Source: JANNAT01 sp031422555
GTDB taxonomy: Bacteria; Pseudomonadota; Alphaproteobacteria; Rhodobacterales; Rhodobacteraceae
Length of the DNA stretch: 17,156 nt
Assembly: GCA_031422555.1 (NCBI GenBank)
Contig: JANPLZ010000027.1
Span: forward strand, 1-17,156
Reading direction: 5' to 3'
A program made the translations under genes and the position numbers. The notes under the pieces were generated by a model. That model had not been told where the DNA came from, did not search any database, and saw only the letters and a program-made list of their open reading frames with translations. Below are positions 1 through 7,870 of the stretch, piece after piece. How positions within the stretch are numbered: the stretch's first letter is position 1; the number at the start of each line of letters is the position of its first letter.

Positions 1-35
1 GCGATGCTAAACTTACGAAACATGTTTAGCATCGC
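1..35. repeat. Perfect 12-bp inverted repeat at window edge
   Basis: Arms GCGATGCTAAAC (1-12) and GTTTAGCATCGC (24-35) are perfectly complementary around an 11-nt loop. The structure lies 10 nt beyond the stop codon of the minus-strand lipoprotein gene, so it may be that gene's transcription terminator. A U-tract, if present, would lie to the left of the window and cannot be seen. The stem is only about half GC, and an operator or mobile-element end remains possible. Confidence 0.6.
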
Positions 36-45
36 GTCTCCGCCC

Positions 46-1158
46 TCAGTTTCCGAAAATTCGGATCGGCACTCCGACCAGGAGCTGGTCAAGGCCAAAG
101 CCGGAGCGTTCATCGAAACGGCCCGCCGAATTCAACCCGGATCCGATAAGCCTGACCACTTCCGGCGAGCCAGCAAATTTGGAATGGCTGCCCGAACTTG
201 AATCGTTGATTTCCGACAGGTCGATGACTGTCAGGCCAAGTTTTTCCAGTTCCCTTGCATCAGCCGCGCCGACCCGCGGAATACCGCCCGCGATACGACG
301 CGAGATCTTGAGAGCACTGTCATCCTTGGAGATCAGCACATACATCTTCTTGACGAATGCCGGCGGCAGCAATTCGATTTGGGTCCGAAAAAGATCAATG
401 TCGATATCAGGCGAAGCCAACATGATATTGTTGATGCGGCTGCGAGTGCCCAAAGTGCCAGACAGTTGCCCATCGACCAATCCCTCCATGGTCAGAAAGG
501 TTCCCATCGAGTGGGCAAGGACGCTGACGCCTTCAGCTTTAGTTGCCCCCAGAATGACGGACATCTCCTTGATCTTGACACGCGCCACGAGCGCACTGTT
601 GAGGTCGTAGACATAGCGCGAAGTCCTAGCCGCAGAGGCCCATGTAAACAGTACCGGCACACCTTTAAAGCCAGAGTCCTCTACAAATTGCGCCAGCCGG
701 AGGATCGCATCGCTTGTCGTGGTGTTGTAGCCGTGGACGAATACAAGCAACTCGCGCGAGCCCGGCGGTCGGGTGGCCAGTTCACGGTTGATCTGGGTAA
801 TGAAAGACGGGCTGGTATTGTAGATTACCGGGTCGACGACAGCGAATTCGGCCCGCGGATCCGGCGGCAGTTGTTCTGGCCGTTCAAGTTGCCCGGTGAC
901 ATGGTTCGGCGGAATTGTGACATCAACCGAAGCGAGGCCAAGTTCCGGCGCCCTGTCTCCCGAATAGAAGGCGCCAACCACTTCGGATGCCTGACGTGTC
1001 GAGGTGATGAAAATCCGGTGACGGCTGATCTCTGGAACGGATTCGGCCGGTATCTCTGGGTTGTCGATTCCGACGAGTTCTGGTGGACTGCTGCATCCGA
1101 CCAAGAGGCACGCAAAAAGCGCAAGAGCCGTCGACAGAGAAAGCGGGCGGGTGAACAT
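46..1158 (-). CDS. Lipoprotein alpha/beta hydrolase, DUF900-like
   Basis: This encodes a 370-residue exported lipoprotein. The N-terminus is a signal peptide ending in a lipobox (LLVGC, modified Cys22), so the protein should be membrane-anchored in the envelope. The body reads as an alpha/beta hydrolase of the DUF900 type. VFVHGYN (residues 139-145) supplies the HG oxyanion region, AHSMG (215-219) is the nucleophile elbow with Ser217, and ASPDIDID (248-255) follows as in that family. The acid is probably Asp279 or Asp280, and His325 in GSHSKF is the likely catalytic base. The substrate is unknown; an ester or lipid hydrolase is a reasonable inference. The start is supported by GGAG 7 nt upstream. 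The gene stands alone, separated by 213 nt from the next gene upstream, with a plausible promoter of its own. Confidence 0.85.
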   Translation of the reverse strand: MFTRPLSLSTALALFACLLVGCSSPPELVGIDNPEIPAESVPEISRHRIFITSTRQASEVVGAFYSGDRAPELGLASVDVTIPPNHVTGQLERPEQLPPDPRAEFAVVDPVIYNTSPSFITQINRELATRPPGSRELLVFVHGYNTTTSDAILRLAQFVEDSGFKGVPVLFTWASAARTSRYVYDLNSALVARVKIKEMSVILGATKAEGVSVLAHSMGTFLTMEGLVDGQLSGTLGTRSRINNIMLASPDIDIDLFRTQIELLPPAFVKKMYVLISKDDSALKISRRIAGGIPRVGAADARELEKLGLTVIDLSEINDSSSGSHSKFAGSPEVVRLIGSGLNSAGRFDERSGFGLDQLLVGVPIRIFGN

Positions 1159-1186
1159 TATTCATCTCCAGTTTCGGCTAGCTGAC

Positions 1187-1215
1187 CGGATACCGCTATC
1201 AACCCATCCGATCAA
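1187..1215 (-). promoter_or_regulatory. Possible sigma-70-type promoter for the lipoprotein gene
   Basis: On the minus strand TTGATC (1215-1210) and TATCCG (1192-1187) are separated by exactly 17 nt. That would give a leader of roughly 20 nt before the ATG at 1158. The -35 box matches consensus at four of six positions and the -10 box only at its first three, so this is a candidate only. Confidence 0.3.
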
Positions 1216-1309
1216 TGTACAGTTTTTCGGCCGAAGCTAAGTTTACAAAAATTCACCGCGACGGCGCTGAAATCCGATTTGGTTGCGTAAGAAACTTTCA
1301 GTCATGTCC

Positions 1310-1334
1310 TGTGCGCCGCAAGCAACGGCGCACA
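1310..1334 (-). terminator. Stem-loop downstream of the DUF3604 operon
   Basis: A perfect 9-bp stem, TGTGCGCCG (1310-1318) with CGGCGCACA (1326-1334), encloses a 7-nt loop. It begins about 37 nt past the DUF3604 stop codon, where a terminator is expected. No U-run follows it on the minus strand, so it may act with Rho or simply protect the mRNA 3' end. Confidence 0.45.
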
Positions 1335-1371
1335 AAACTTTTTGCGTCAGGATTGATCGTGCTGGCACTTA

Positions 1372-3321
1372 CTATCCTGCCGGAGTGTACCAGATCGGCG
1401 AGGTGTAGGCACGTTCAGTGATTGTCATCCGCACATCCTCGGCAGGCGTCACACCGAAGTATTTCGCATCGAAGGCGGTCCAGCGCGGCGTCGGGATCTC
1501 GATGACGCGGGCATAATAAAATGCTTTAAGCGCCGGGTCGAAGTCCGGGTCAGACCAGACGGTGATCAGTTCAGGGTCGCCGATGGTGTTGGTATAGCTC
1601 GCATCTGCCACGTTGACGGTAGAGCCGACCGACGGAAGTTTGCCATCGGCCCCGGCTTGACGGCTGTCTGCATCGCCCCAAGCCACGTCATAGACCTGCT
1701 CCTTCGCGTTGCCGGCAGCATCAATCCAGCCCTTGACGATCTGCACGCGGTCAAGATTGGCGCCAATCGGGTCTTTCAGGGCAGCAATCAGGAAAGCGGG
1801 TGCTTTGCCTTCGGGGGCGTTTACCAGATCGCCGCCCATCGGCACGCCTTTGGAATAACCCGCCTGCGCCGGGCGGCGGGTATTGGCATCCTCGGCCACG
1901 AAATCCCAGCCGCCAAAGAACCGCACCGTAATGCGGGTGCCGGTGGTGGCATAGGTTTCCTTGCGCTCCATCGCGTCAAAGATCGACGCGCGGGTGTTTT
2001 CGGTGGCCCAGACCACGGCCAGACCGGAGGCGCCAACCTCCCATTCCATGACGGTGGCAAGCGGCGTTTTCACGAACGGCTTTTCCATCCGCTCGGGGTT
2101 CGGCTCCATCGAAACGGTCTTGCCAAAGAAATTGTCTTCTTCCTGGGACGAGAAACCGAGGTGGGAATCGGTCGATCCGACCATACCGAACTTGTAAGGG
2201 TTGACGCCAAGCTGCGCTTCCAGCTTCATCCCGTTCAGCAGGGCAGAACGGGCATACTCGAACTCCAGCATCTCGGGCGTTTTGGCCGCTGTCGCGACGA
2301 GGTTGGCCTTGTCCCAGATCTCAAAATCCGCGAATTCGTCATTCGGCGACAGGTTCGGGTGCGCTTCGCCGGTGCCCTTGGTCTGGGTCACCTCATAAAT
2401 TCTCTCCCATTTGGCACGCTCGGTGGCATAGGCGGCATCCACCGGCTTGCCGAACTGTTCAATGGTCGGGAACATCAGACCGTTGGACAGGTTACCATTG
2501 TGGGCGATGGCCAGCACATCACCCCCGGTTTTGTCCTCGTAAGCGCCCATCCATTTCCACAGATCGACCGGATCCTGGCTGCCAAGCGGTGGCAGGGTGA
2601 CCATCGGGTCCATCTGCACGGCAAGATCGCCGCCATCCCGGTAGATCACGTTGCGATGCAGGTTGTCGCCGGTGCCGACCTGCGAGGTCCATTCATAGCC
2701 GATCATCGCGGTAAAGCGTCCCGGCTCGTTCGCTTCCTCGGCTGCGGCGATGATTTCCTTCCAGGTGTCCCGATACAGTTTGGTGCCGGGTACTGACATG
2801 ATGTCGAGTGGGAACTTGCCAGTAGAGAAAGCGGTGATGATTTGGATCGCAGCTTCCCCGCCCTTTCCGGCCTTGAACAGATCGTACCAGCCCTTTGCCA
2901 TTGGGTTGGCCAGGATGTCCGGGTTTCCGGCTACAAACTCGGCGAAGAAGCCCATGTTGTCGGAATGGTCCGTGACCACCGTAAAGTCCAGCGGACGGGA
3001 AATGCGGACGGGCAGGCTGGTGTTCGACACGATTTCCTCGCCCTTGGCATAGCGATAGGCATCGCGCGGGCCAAGAACCGCCCCGAAGGTGCCCGCATCA
3101 AACGACAGCGTCGTGTGCAGGTGGGTTTCGCCAAACAGCGGGCGGTCGGGAAAATTGCGCCCGGCATTCGGCGAATAGGGCGGGGCCACGTTCAAAATGT
3201 TCAGCCCGGCCGGATCATGGCCATGCGTGTCTACAATGTCTTGCTGTGCGAATGCAGGCATTGCCACAGGGCCGATTGCGGCCGCGACTAGCACAATCAT
3301 CCTAAATTTATTTGGTTTCAT
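1372..3321 (-). CDS. DUF3604 periplasmic protein, PHP-like metallohydrolase candidate
   Basis: This encodes a 649-residue secreted protein of the DUF3604 family, whose function is not established. A signal peptide ends at about residue 25 (AFA, then QQ). The body shows motifs spaced as in PHP/amidohydrolase metal sites: FGETHLH (63-69, His67 and His69), VTDHSD (116-121, Asp118 and His119), GYEW (Glu210), LHRN (His222), IAHN (His274) and GSTDSHLG (382-389, Asp385 and His387). YATTGTRITVRF (457-468) and RWTAFDA near residue 613 follow in the C-terminal part. I infer a periplasmic metal-dependent hydrolase or phosphoesterase; this is not proven. The start is placed at MKPNKF because GGAGA lies just upstream and the signal peptide follows at once; a longer in-frame reading to 3465 would bury the signal. 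It is the last gene of a three-gene operon. Confidence 0.85.
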   Translation of the reverse strand: MKPNKFRMIVLVAAAIGPVAMPAFAQQDIVDTHGHDPAGLNILNVAPPYSPNAGRNFPDRPLFGETHLHTTLSFDAGTFGAVLGPRDAYRYAKGEEIVSNTSLPVRISRPLDFTVVTDHSDNMGFFAEFVAGNPDILANPMAKGWYDLFKAGKGGEAAIQIITAFSTGKFPLDIMSVPGTKLYRDTWKEIIAAAEEANEPGRFTAMIGYEWTSQVGTGDNLHRNVIYRDGGDLAVQMDPMVTLPPLGSQDPVDLWKWMGAYEDKTGGDVLAIAHNGNLSNGLMFPTIEQFGKPVDAAYATERAKWERIYEVTQTKGTGEAHPNLSPNDEFADFEIWDKANLVATAAKTPEMLEFEYARSALLNGMKLEAQLGVNPYKFGMVGSTDSHLGFSSQEEDNFFGKTVSMEPNPERMEKPFVKTPLATVMEWEVGASGLAVVWATENTRASIFDAMERKETYATTGTRITVRFFGGWDFVAEDANTRRPAQAGYSKGVPMGGDLVNAPEGKAPAFLIAALKDPIGANLDRVQIVKGWIDAAGNAKEQVYDVAWGDADSRQAGADGKLPSVGSTVNVADASYTNTIGDPELITVWSDPDFDPALKAFYYARVIEIPTPRWTAFDAKYFGVTPAEDVRMTITERAYTSPIWYTPAG

Positions 3322-3334
3322 GGCCTTCTCCTTG

Positions 3335-3358
3335 TGTTGGTCGTTCTGTTGGTCGTTC
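3335..3358. repeat. 12-bp tandem duplication in an operon spacer
   Basis: TGTTGGTCGTTC occurs twice in immediate succession in the 46-nt spacer between the HupE-like gene and the DUF3604 gene, just upstream of the latter's ribosome-binding site. It looks like a small slippage duplication. Confidence 0.7.
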
Positions 3359-3367
3359 GTGTTCAAA

Positions 3368-4357
3368 TCAGGCAGTGAAGATGCGCTCCAAGGTCCAGAA
3401 CGCGGCGACCGTGCCGATGGCATAGGCCGGAAGCTGCCCGATCCATTTTGGAAGGGCATTGGCAAAGGTACGCTGGACTAGGGCCAGCAGCGCGAGAATA
3501 GCGGCGACAAAGGCCAGTTGACCCGCCTCGACACCCAGATTGAACGCCAACAGCGCCAGCGGGATGTCGCCCTGCGGCAGGCCAATCTCGCGCAGCGCGC
3601 CGGCAAAGCCCAGCCCGTGCAACAGGCCAAAGACAAAGGCAACCAACCACGGCGCGCGTGACGTCAGGCCGGGCCGACCTTGGCGCAGCAGTAACAGTTC
3701 ACGCGCCAGAAACACGATGCTCAACGCGATCACCGCCTCGACCGGGGCCTGCGCCACGCGCACAACGCCCAAGGTGGACAGCGCGAGCGTAATGCTGTGC
3801 GCGAGGGTAAAGGCGGTGATGGTTTTCACCAGCTTCCAGCCGCCCCCGACTATCAGTGTCAGTCCGAGCACGAACACCAGATGGTCGATACCTGCAAGGA
3901 TGTGGTCAAAGCCAAGCATGGCATAGTCAGCCCCTACCGCCAACGCGCCCTTTGGGCCATCGACCGTCATCGTGGCGGACGCCGGGCGCAGCAGGTCAGT
4001 CTGTGTGGTGCCGTCAAGAAACTCCACTCTGACCAGCACTTCGGCGCTGGTTTCGGGCAGCCGGTCGATGGAAATCCGCTGACCAATCAGCCCTTGCCCA
4101 CCGCAATCCAAGCGCATCCGCGTGACGGACGCACCCGGCACTTGGCGCTCAGTTGCAGTGTTTGGTGTGCAGACCTTTGGCCAAGCGATCGCAAAGCCGA
4201 TAACATATTCCCCGCGCATCGGGCGTTTCCAGATCACGTCATACTGACCAGCGGTAAGCTCGCGTATGTCGAGAAAGGCCGGACGCGATTCGTGCGCTGC
4301 CAGCGGTCGCGAAAGGCTGAACGCCGCGCAAATTACGATCAGCAACCAGCGCATCAT
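3368..4357 (-). CDS. HupE/UreJ-like integral membrane protein
   Basis: This encodes 329 residues: a signal sequence (about 1-21), an extracytoplasmic N-terminal domain (to about 140, with Cys63 and Cys85 as a possible pair) and a C-terminal domain of about six membrane segments. Family motifs are GFDHILAGIDHLVFV (149-163), AHSITL (186-191), FGLLHGLGFAG (243-253) and FNLGVEAGQ (272-280). HupE/UreJ proteins are linked to nickel or cobalt uptake. This two-domain variant (HupE/UreJ_2 type) has no settled substrate, and no hydrogenase or urease genes are visible here. The His and Asp residues in the membrane segments suggest metal transport, which is inference. The start codon overlaps the stop of the upstream foldase gene (ATGA), implying translational coupling. 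GGGAG lies 6 nt before this ATG rather than the adjacent one. Confidence 0.85.
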   Translation of the reverse strand: MMRWLLIVICAAFSLSRPLAAHESRPAFLDIRELTAGQYDVIWKRPMRGEYVIGFAIAWPKVCTPNTATERQVPGASVTRMRLDCGGQGLIGQRISIDRLPETSAEVLVRVEFLDGTTQTDLLRPASATMTVDGPKGALAVGADYAMLGFDHILAGIDHLVFVLGLTLIVGGGWKLVKTITAFTLAHSITLALSTLGVVRVAQAPVEAVIALSIVFLARELLLLRQGRPGLTSRAPWLVAFVFGLLHGLGFAGALREIGLPQGDIPLALLAFNLGVEAGQLAFVAAILALLALVQRTFANALPKWIGQLPAYAIGTVAAFWTLERIFTA

Positions 4358-5241
4358 GAGCCGCTCCCACCCTCTGGCAAGGCCGTGGGCTGCGGTTCAA
4401 CCACCACCTCATACCGCGCCAGTAACTTGGCAAACACCGCCTCGTTGGCGGCGTTGCGTTGATCATACACCCAGTCGTCCTTGACGCGCTGGCGCACCTC
4501 TTCGAACGAAAGCTGCCCACCGGACACCTTGTCAGTCAGCCAGACCAGATGCAGCCCATAGCCCGAAACGATCGGGCCAGCCCACTGCTTTGGCGCAAGG
4601 TCCAGCAAAGCGGTGGCGAAGTCGGGTCCAAACATCGCGTCCACCTCAAGATCGCTCATCAGGCTGAACTGGGCGGGCAGCGAAGTGGCATCGCCCAGCA
4701 GATCGGCAGCCTCCGGTCCGGTTGCCAGTTGCAAATCGGCAAGCGCCTGCACCGCATCGGCGGTCACTGTCGTTCCCCTCCGGTCCGGGCTGAACAGGAT
4801 GTGACTGAATGAAACTCTGGCGGCGCGCATATAGCGGTCAGGTTGGGCAGCAAAATAGGCGCGCAACGTAGGCTCGTCCGGATCAGTGTCATAAGCCAGA
4901 TCCTGCGTGACAAATTCGTACTTTTGCCGCAGGTGGCGACGGATCACCACATCGTCCCGGTCAAGCCCAAGCGCCAACGCCTCGCGGTAAAGCACCTGTT
5001 CCCGAACCGCTTCGTCGACCATCCCGTTCAATTCGTTTTCGCTCGGTGGCCGCTGCCATCGTTGCGTCCACGCCACGGCCATCCGTTCAACCTCGGCGCT
5101 CGTTATCACAATCTGGTCTGCAGCCTGTGGAATTTTCGGCGTGGTCGCTACAATATACCCAAAGATCAAACCGCCAAAGATCATGAAGTGCAGAAGCGGT
5201 TCACGGAGCAATCGCCCGAACGGATTTTCGCTCTTTGCCAT
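4354..5241 (-). CDS. Membrane-anchored PpiC-type peptidyl-prolyl isomerase
   Basis: This encodes 295 residues. A short cytoplasmic N-terminus carrying the motif LLREPLLHF (11-19) leads into one membrane segment (about 17-33) and a periplasmic part. The parvulin domain includes ARVSFSHILF (141-150) and ends with GPIVSGYGLHLVWL (222-235), the usual rotamase end motif. It is probably a periplasmic foldase helping exported proteins, perhaps the products of the two genes downstream. Two in-frame ATGs lie 6 nt apart. I chose the second (5241) because AGGAG sits 7 nt before it and only about 1 nt before the first (5247). It is the first gene of the operon; its stop overlaps the HupE-like start by 4 nt. 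The 145 nt upstream show no convincing promoter. Confidence 0.85.
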   Translation of the reverse strand: MAKSENPFGRLLREPLLHFMIFGGLIFGYIVATTPKIPQAADQIVITSAEVERMAVAWTQRWQRPPSENELNGMVDEAVREQVLYREALALGLDRDDVVIRRHLRQKYEFVTQDLAYDTDPDEPTLRAYFAAQPDRYMRAARVSFSHILFSPDRRGTTVTADAVQALADLQLATGPEAADLLGDATSLPAQFSLMSDLEVDAMFGPDFATALLDLAPKQWAGPIVSGYGLHLVWLTDKVSGGQLSFEEVRQRVKDDWVYDQRNAANEAVFAKLLARYEVVVEPQPTALPEGGSGS

Positions 5242-5386
5242 CCGCATTCTCCTCAGGCTACAACTTTGTTGCGGTTTCAGATGCCTGCCAATCGACCGCG
5301 GATCGTCACTGCAAAGACTTTATCAAGGCCAAGCGCAGGCATGTACCCACCCTATCGTTCGCCATATCATTCCCGCCGGCTGGTTC

Positions 5387-6298
5387 TTATTCGACAGCTT
5401 CCCAGCCGGGGCCGGGATCATAAACAGTCATCCCATAAGCCACGTCCAGTGTCTCGGGCCCGAGATCGGCCTGATAGACCGTCCCCGTTTCGGACACCAA
5501 AAAGCTGTTGATACCGCTGACGCCATACTCTGCCGGAACAGCCAAGGCCGCATGGCCCGCGAGCATATTGCCATTCACCAAGTAAGACATCGCGCCCCCC
5601 GGCGCCGAAGGCCCCTGTTCGGAGAGAACCCGAAAGTAATACCCGCCGAGCGGTTCTGCCGTCGTATCGGCCCCATCTTCGGAGTAGCCATCCAGACTTG
5701 CCCGTGCCGCGACATCGCCCACCGGACTGTCGTCACCGGGCCAATACAGACCATCTCGGGTGCCCTCTGAAGAAATCAGCGACGCGGCAAATTCGAGAAC
5801 CCCGTCTCTGTCGTGATCGACGTTGCGATACTCCGCCTGTATATTCAAATATGCTCGCAATACGTCGATTGCGCCAAGTTCCGCAGCACCAATCTCGCGA
5901 TTGCGAATTTCCACACGCGCGGTTTCGGTATCGAAAAACCAGCCTGAAGTGCCTTTCAGCAATGGAACCGGGAAAGGCCAAGCATCTTCACCTAGCAGAA
6001 TGGTGACACGGCTGTCATCTTCCGGCGCGAAACGGTATCCTTCCTTATAAAGTGCGAGCAAATCTTTCATCGCATCGGCTGTGGCGGCGGGATCTTCGCT
6101 TTTCACAAGGTCGCGAGCGGCGGGATCGATGGCATTGATTGCAGCATCGGCGTCGTCTTTCCCCACTGCGGCCATGAAGGTTTCTAGCGCTGCTTGGGGC
6201 GTCTCATAGACCGGAGCTTCGGTTTGGGAAAACGCAGCGGAAGCAAACAGGATCAGCGCGGCAGACGAGATCAGTCTTGAGGTCAAGGCTTTACGCAT
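5387..6298 (-). CDS. DUF2950 family secreted protein
   Basis: This encodes 303 residues with a signal peptide of about 24 residues (AFS, then QT). The remainder matches my knowledge of DUF2950: an early ETPQAALETFMAAVGKDD helix, a WFFDTETARVEIRNREIGAAEL segment around 130, an AYLNIQAEYRNVDHDRDGVLEFA segment with a calcium-site-like acidic loop, and GYYFRVLSEQGPSAPGGAMSYLV in the second half. Function is unknown. DUF2950 genes are commonly found beside DUF3300 genes. Here the stop codon of the DUF3300 gene is only 9 nt upstream, and the probable Shine-Dalgarno (AGAAGG) overlaps that gene's end, so the two are almost certainly co-transcribed. An imperfectly spaced 8-bp inverted repeat (5376-5383 and 5402-5409) straddles its stop codon. 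Confidence 0.85.
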   Translation of the reverse strand: MRKALTSRLISSAALILFASAAFSQTEAPVYETPQAALETFMAAVGKDDADAAINAIDPAARDLVKSEDPAATADAMKDLLALYKEGYRFAPEDDSRVTILLGEDAWPFPVPLLKGTSGWFFDTETARVEIRNREIGAAELGAIDVLRAYLNIQAEYRNVDHDRDGVLEFAASLISSEGTRDGLYWPGDDSPVGDVAARASLDGYSEDGADTTAEPLGGYYFRVLSEQGPSAPGGAMSYLVNGNMLAGHAALAVPAEYGVSGINSFLVSETGTVYQADLGPETLDVAYGMTVYDPGPGWEAVE

Positions 6299-6307
6299 GA
6301 TCGGTTG

Positions 6308-7510
6308 TTACCTTCTGGATCTGGACGACGAAGCGCGGCCACGCGTCGAAGCGGAGCGGGTACTTTTCGCCGTCGAAGTCTTTGCCACCTTGGGTTTCTT
6401 GGTGCTGGTCCCTGTGGTCGATGCCTTGGGTTTGGCCGCTGGCTTTGCCTTAGTTTTGGAAGTTGCGAGCGGTTTTGCGTTGGGTGTCCGGGCAGCAAGA
6501 TTGCCGGCCGCCGGACCATCGCCAGTTGGCCGATCCGCGCCAAAGTTCTGTCCAGCCAAATTGCCATCCCTTGCCGCGCCTGAACCGAGTTCGGTCCGCA
6601 ACTGGTCTGATCGTGACGCCGGGCGATCGAGCCCAAGCTTTGTGGCACCATTTGCGCCCCGTTTGACGGCGATCTGATTGTGGGCTGCCACTACTTTGTC
6701 GTTGTCCGGTTTCCACGCAACGTTGATATCGTTGCCAATATTGACATTTCCGTCCACATTGATGTCGATATCCGGATTGCGGATAATGACCCCATTATCC
6801 CAGCCCCCGCAGTTGCGGCAGCCCCAATAGCCATGCCAATCGTCATCGTCGTCGAAAATCTCGTCTATCACCGCGACCACAGCAAAGATGATCAGACCCG
6901 TCGCCACAGCGTCGCTGACGGAATTGTCATAAACGACATTGGAGTCATACTGGGGGACATAGACGACTTCCGGATCGGCAGGCTGGACGATCACAGTGCT
7001 GGTCACCGGGTCCTCACTGACAACCATCTCCGGGGAAGTTTTCAGCGCGCCGGTGTTGATTGCCAGCGCGCGCATGACTTGCACTGCTGCAAGGACATCC
7101 TCACTTTGTGCCAACATTGCGATGCCGATGCTTTCGGTCCAATCGATATGAACCGCCATCTCGCGGATCAGTGTGGGGAACCCCACGGCAAGCACTTCGA
7201 CGCTGGGGTCAAACTGCGCATCTTTAATCTTTTGTTCGAGATCGGCAGCGACCGGGTCAGGATTATCTCCCAACAAGCGGTCCGCTTTGACCACATCAAG
7301 CGGCGCTGTCGCTGCTATTAGGATCTGGATCAACAAAGTGTCGGGATATAGGGCAACGGGCGCGACCAACTTCTGAAGTTCTTCAGCAGTCAGAACCGCC
7401 GTCTCGTCGGCCTGCACCGCAGCTGGGGCGGCTTCTTGGGCCATGGCCCCAAATGCCTGAACAGTCAGAAAAAAAATAACGATGGAATATCGAAAAGCTG
7501 ATCGGCCCAT
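6308..7510 (-). CDS. DUF3300 family exported protein with basic low-complexity tail
   Basis: This encodes 400 residues with a signal peptide (cleavage near 24, AMA then QE). The DUF3300 core starts LTAEELQKLVAPVALYPDTLLIQILIAAT (40-68) and includes ALYPD and the VVYVPQYD region (182-189), typical of the family. A hydrophobic stretch (204-216) leads into an acidic run (217-224) and a CRNC pair (231-234). It is followed by an Asn/Asp/Val-rich segment (245-264) with near-repeated D-I/V-N-V units. From about 345 the tail is rich in Lys, Ala, Ser and Thr, then Arg and Ser, giving a strongly basic, disordered histone-H1-like end. Function is unknown; an envelope role is inferred from the signal peptide and its DUF2950 partner. 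Confidence 0.85.
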   Translation of the reverse strand: MGRSAFRYSIVIFFLTVQAFGAMAQEAAPAAVQADETAVLTAEELQKLVAPVALYPDTLLIQILIAATAPLDVVKADRLLGDNPDPVAADLEQKIKDAQFDPSVEVLAVGFPTLIREMAVHIDWTESIGIAMLAQSEDVLAAVQVMRALAINTGALKTSPEMVVSEDPVTSTVIVQPADPEVVYVPQYDSNVVYDNSVSDAVATGLIIFAVVAVIDEIFDDDDDWHGYWGCRNCGGWDNGVIIRNPDIDINVDGNVNIGNDINVAWKPDNDKVVAAHNQIAVKRGANGATKLGLDRPASRSDQLRTELGSGAARDGNLAGQNFGADRPTGDGPAAGNLAARTPNAKPLATSKTKAKPAAKPKASTTGTSTKKPKVAKTSTAKSTRSASTRGRASSSRSRR

Positions 7511-7870
7511 ACCTAGTCACCCTTCATGCCAGAGTTTGAAAACCAACGCTCCGCGAACAAAAAAACACGAAGCAGTCACGGCGCACAGACGCATTCATTG
7601 GCGATAATTACCAAGATGGAAAACCGAGTTTGGTTGCCAGTCAAACAAACTGCGACAACCAAATCCAACCCCCTATTACTAACAAACTTTCGTAGAACGG
7701 TCATTGCTTGTCAATGGGAGCGAGGGTCTCGACCGTTCGCGATCAGGCTATTGGTCACGATCCGAGGTACTGGCGACAAGTTGATCCACAAAGCGGTGCC
7801 GTGAGTACCTCAGCGCACGCTTTCTTCGCAGCGTTGCCGCTACGTCGCTGCCAATTCGCTTGGATCGCAT
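7511..7870. other. Gene-free spacer with an 8-bp inverted repeat
   Basis: I find no convincing gene in these 360 nt. They should hold the DUF3300 promoter and the 3' end of the beta-barrel transcript. TTTGGTTG (7629-7636) and CAACCAAA (7656-7663) form an inverted repeat with a 19-nt gap in an AT-richer patch, possibly an operator for the DUF3300-DUF2950 pair. The short open frames here have no recognisable product and no good ribosome-binding site. Confidence 0.4.

Noticed and set aside
379..1185. Plus-strand open frame of 268 codons opposite the lipoprotein gene
   Set aside because: It is an Arg-rich shadow of the hydrolase gene, which has a lipobox and catalytic motifs.
1657..2796. Long plus-strand open frame (379 codons) opposite the DUF3604 gene
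   Set aside because: The minus-strand frame has a signal peptide, conserved motifs and a ribosome-binding site; the plus-strand product has no recognisable domain and arises from GC-rich third positions.
3335..3358. Tandem 12-bp repeat as the start of a CRISPR or regulatory array
   Set aside because: There are only two contiguous units with no spacers; it is better explained by replication slippage.
7526..7804. Possible small gene in the spacer before the DUF3300 gene
   Set aside because: There is no convincing ribosome-binding site and no domain or signal sequence; composition looks non-coding.
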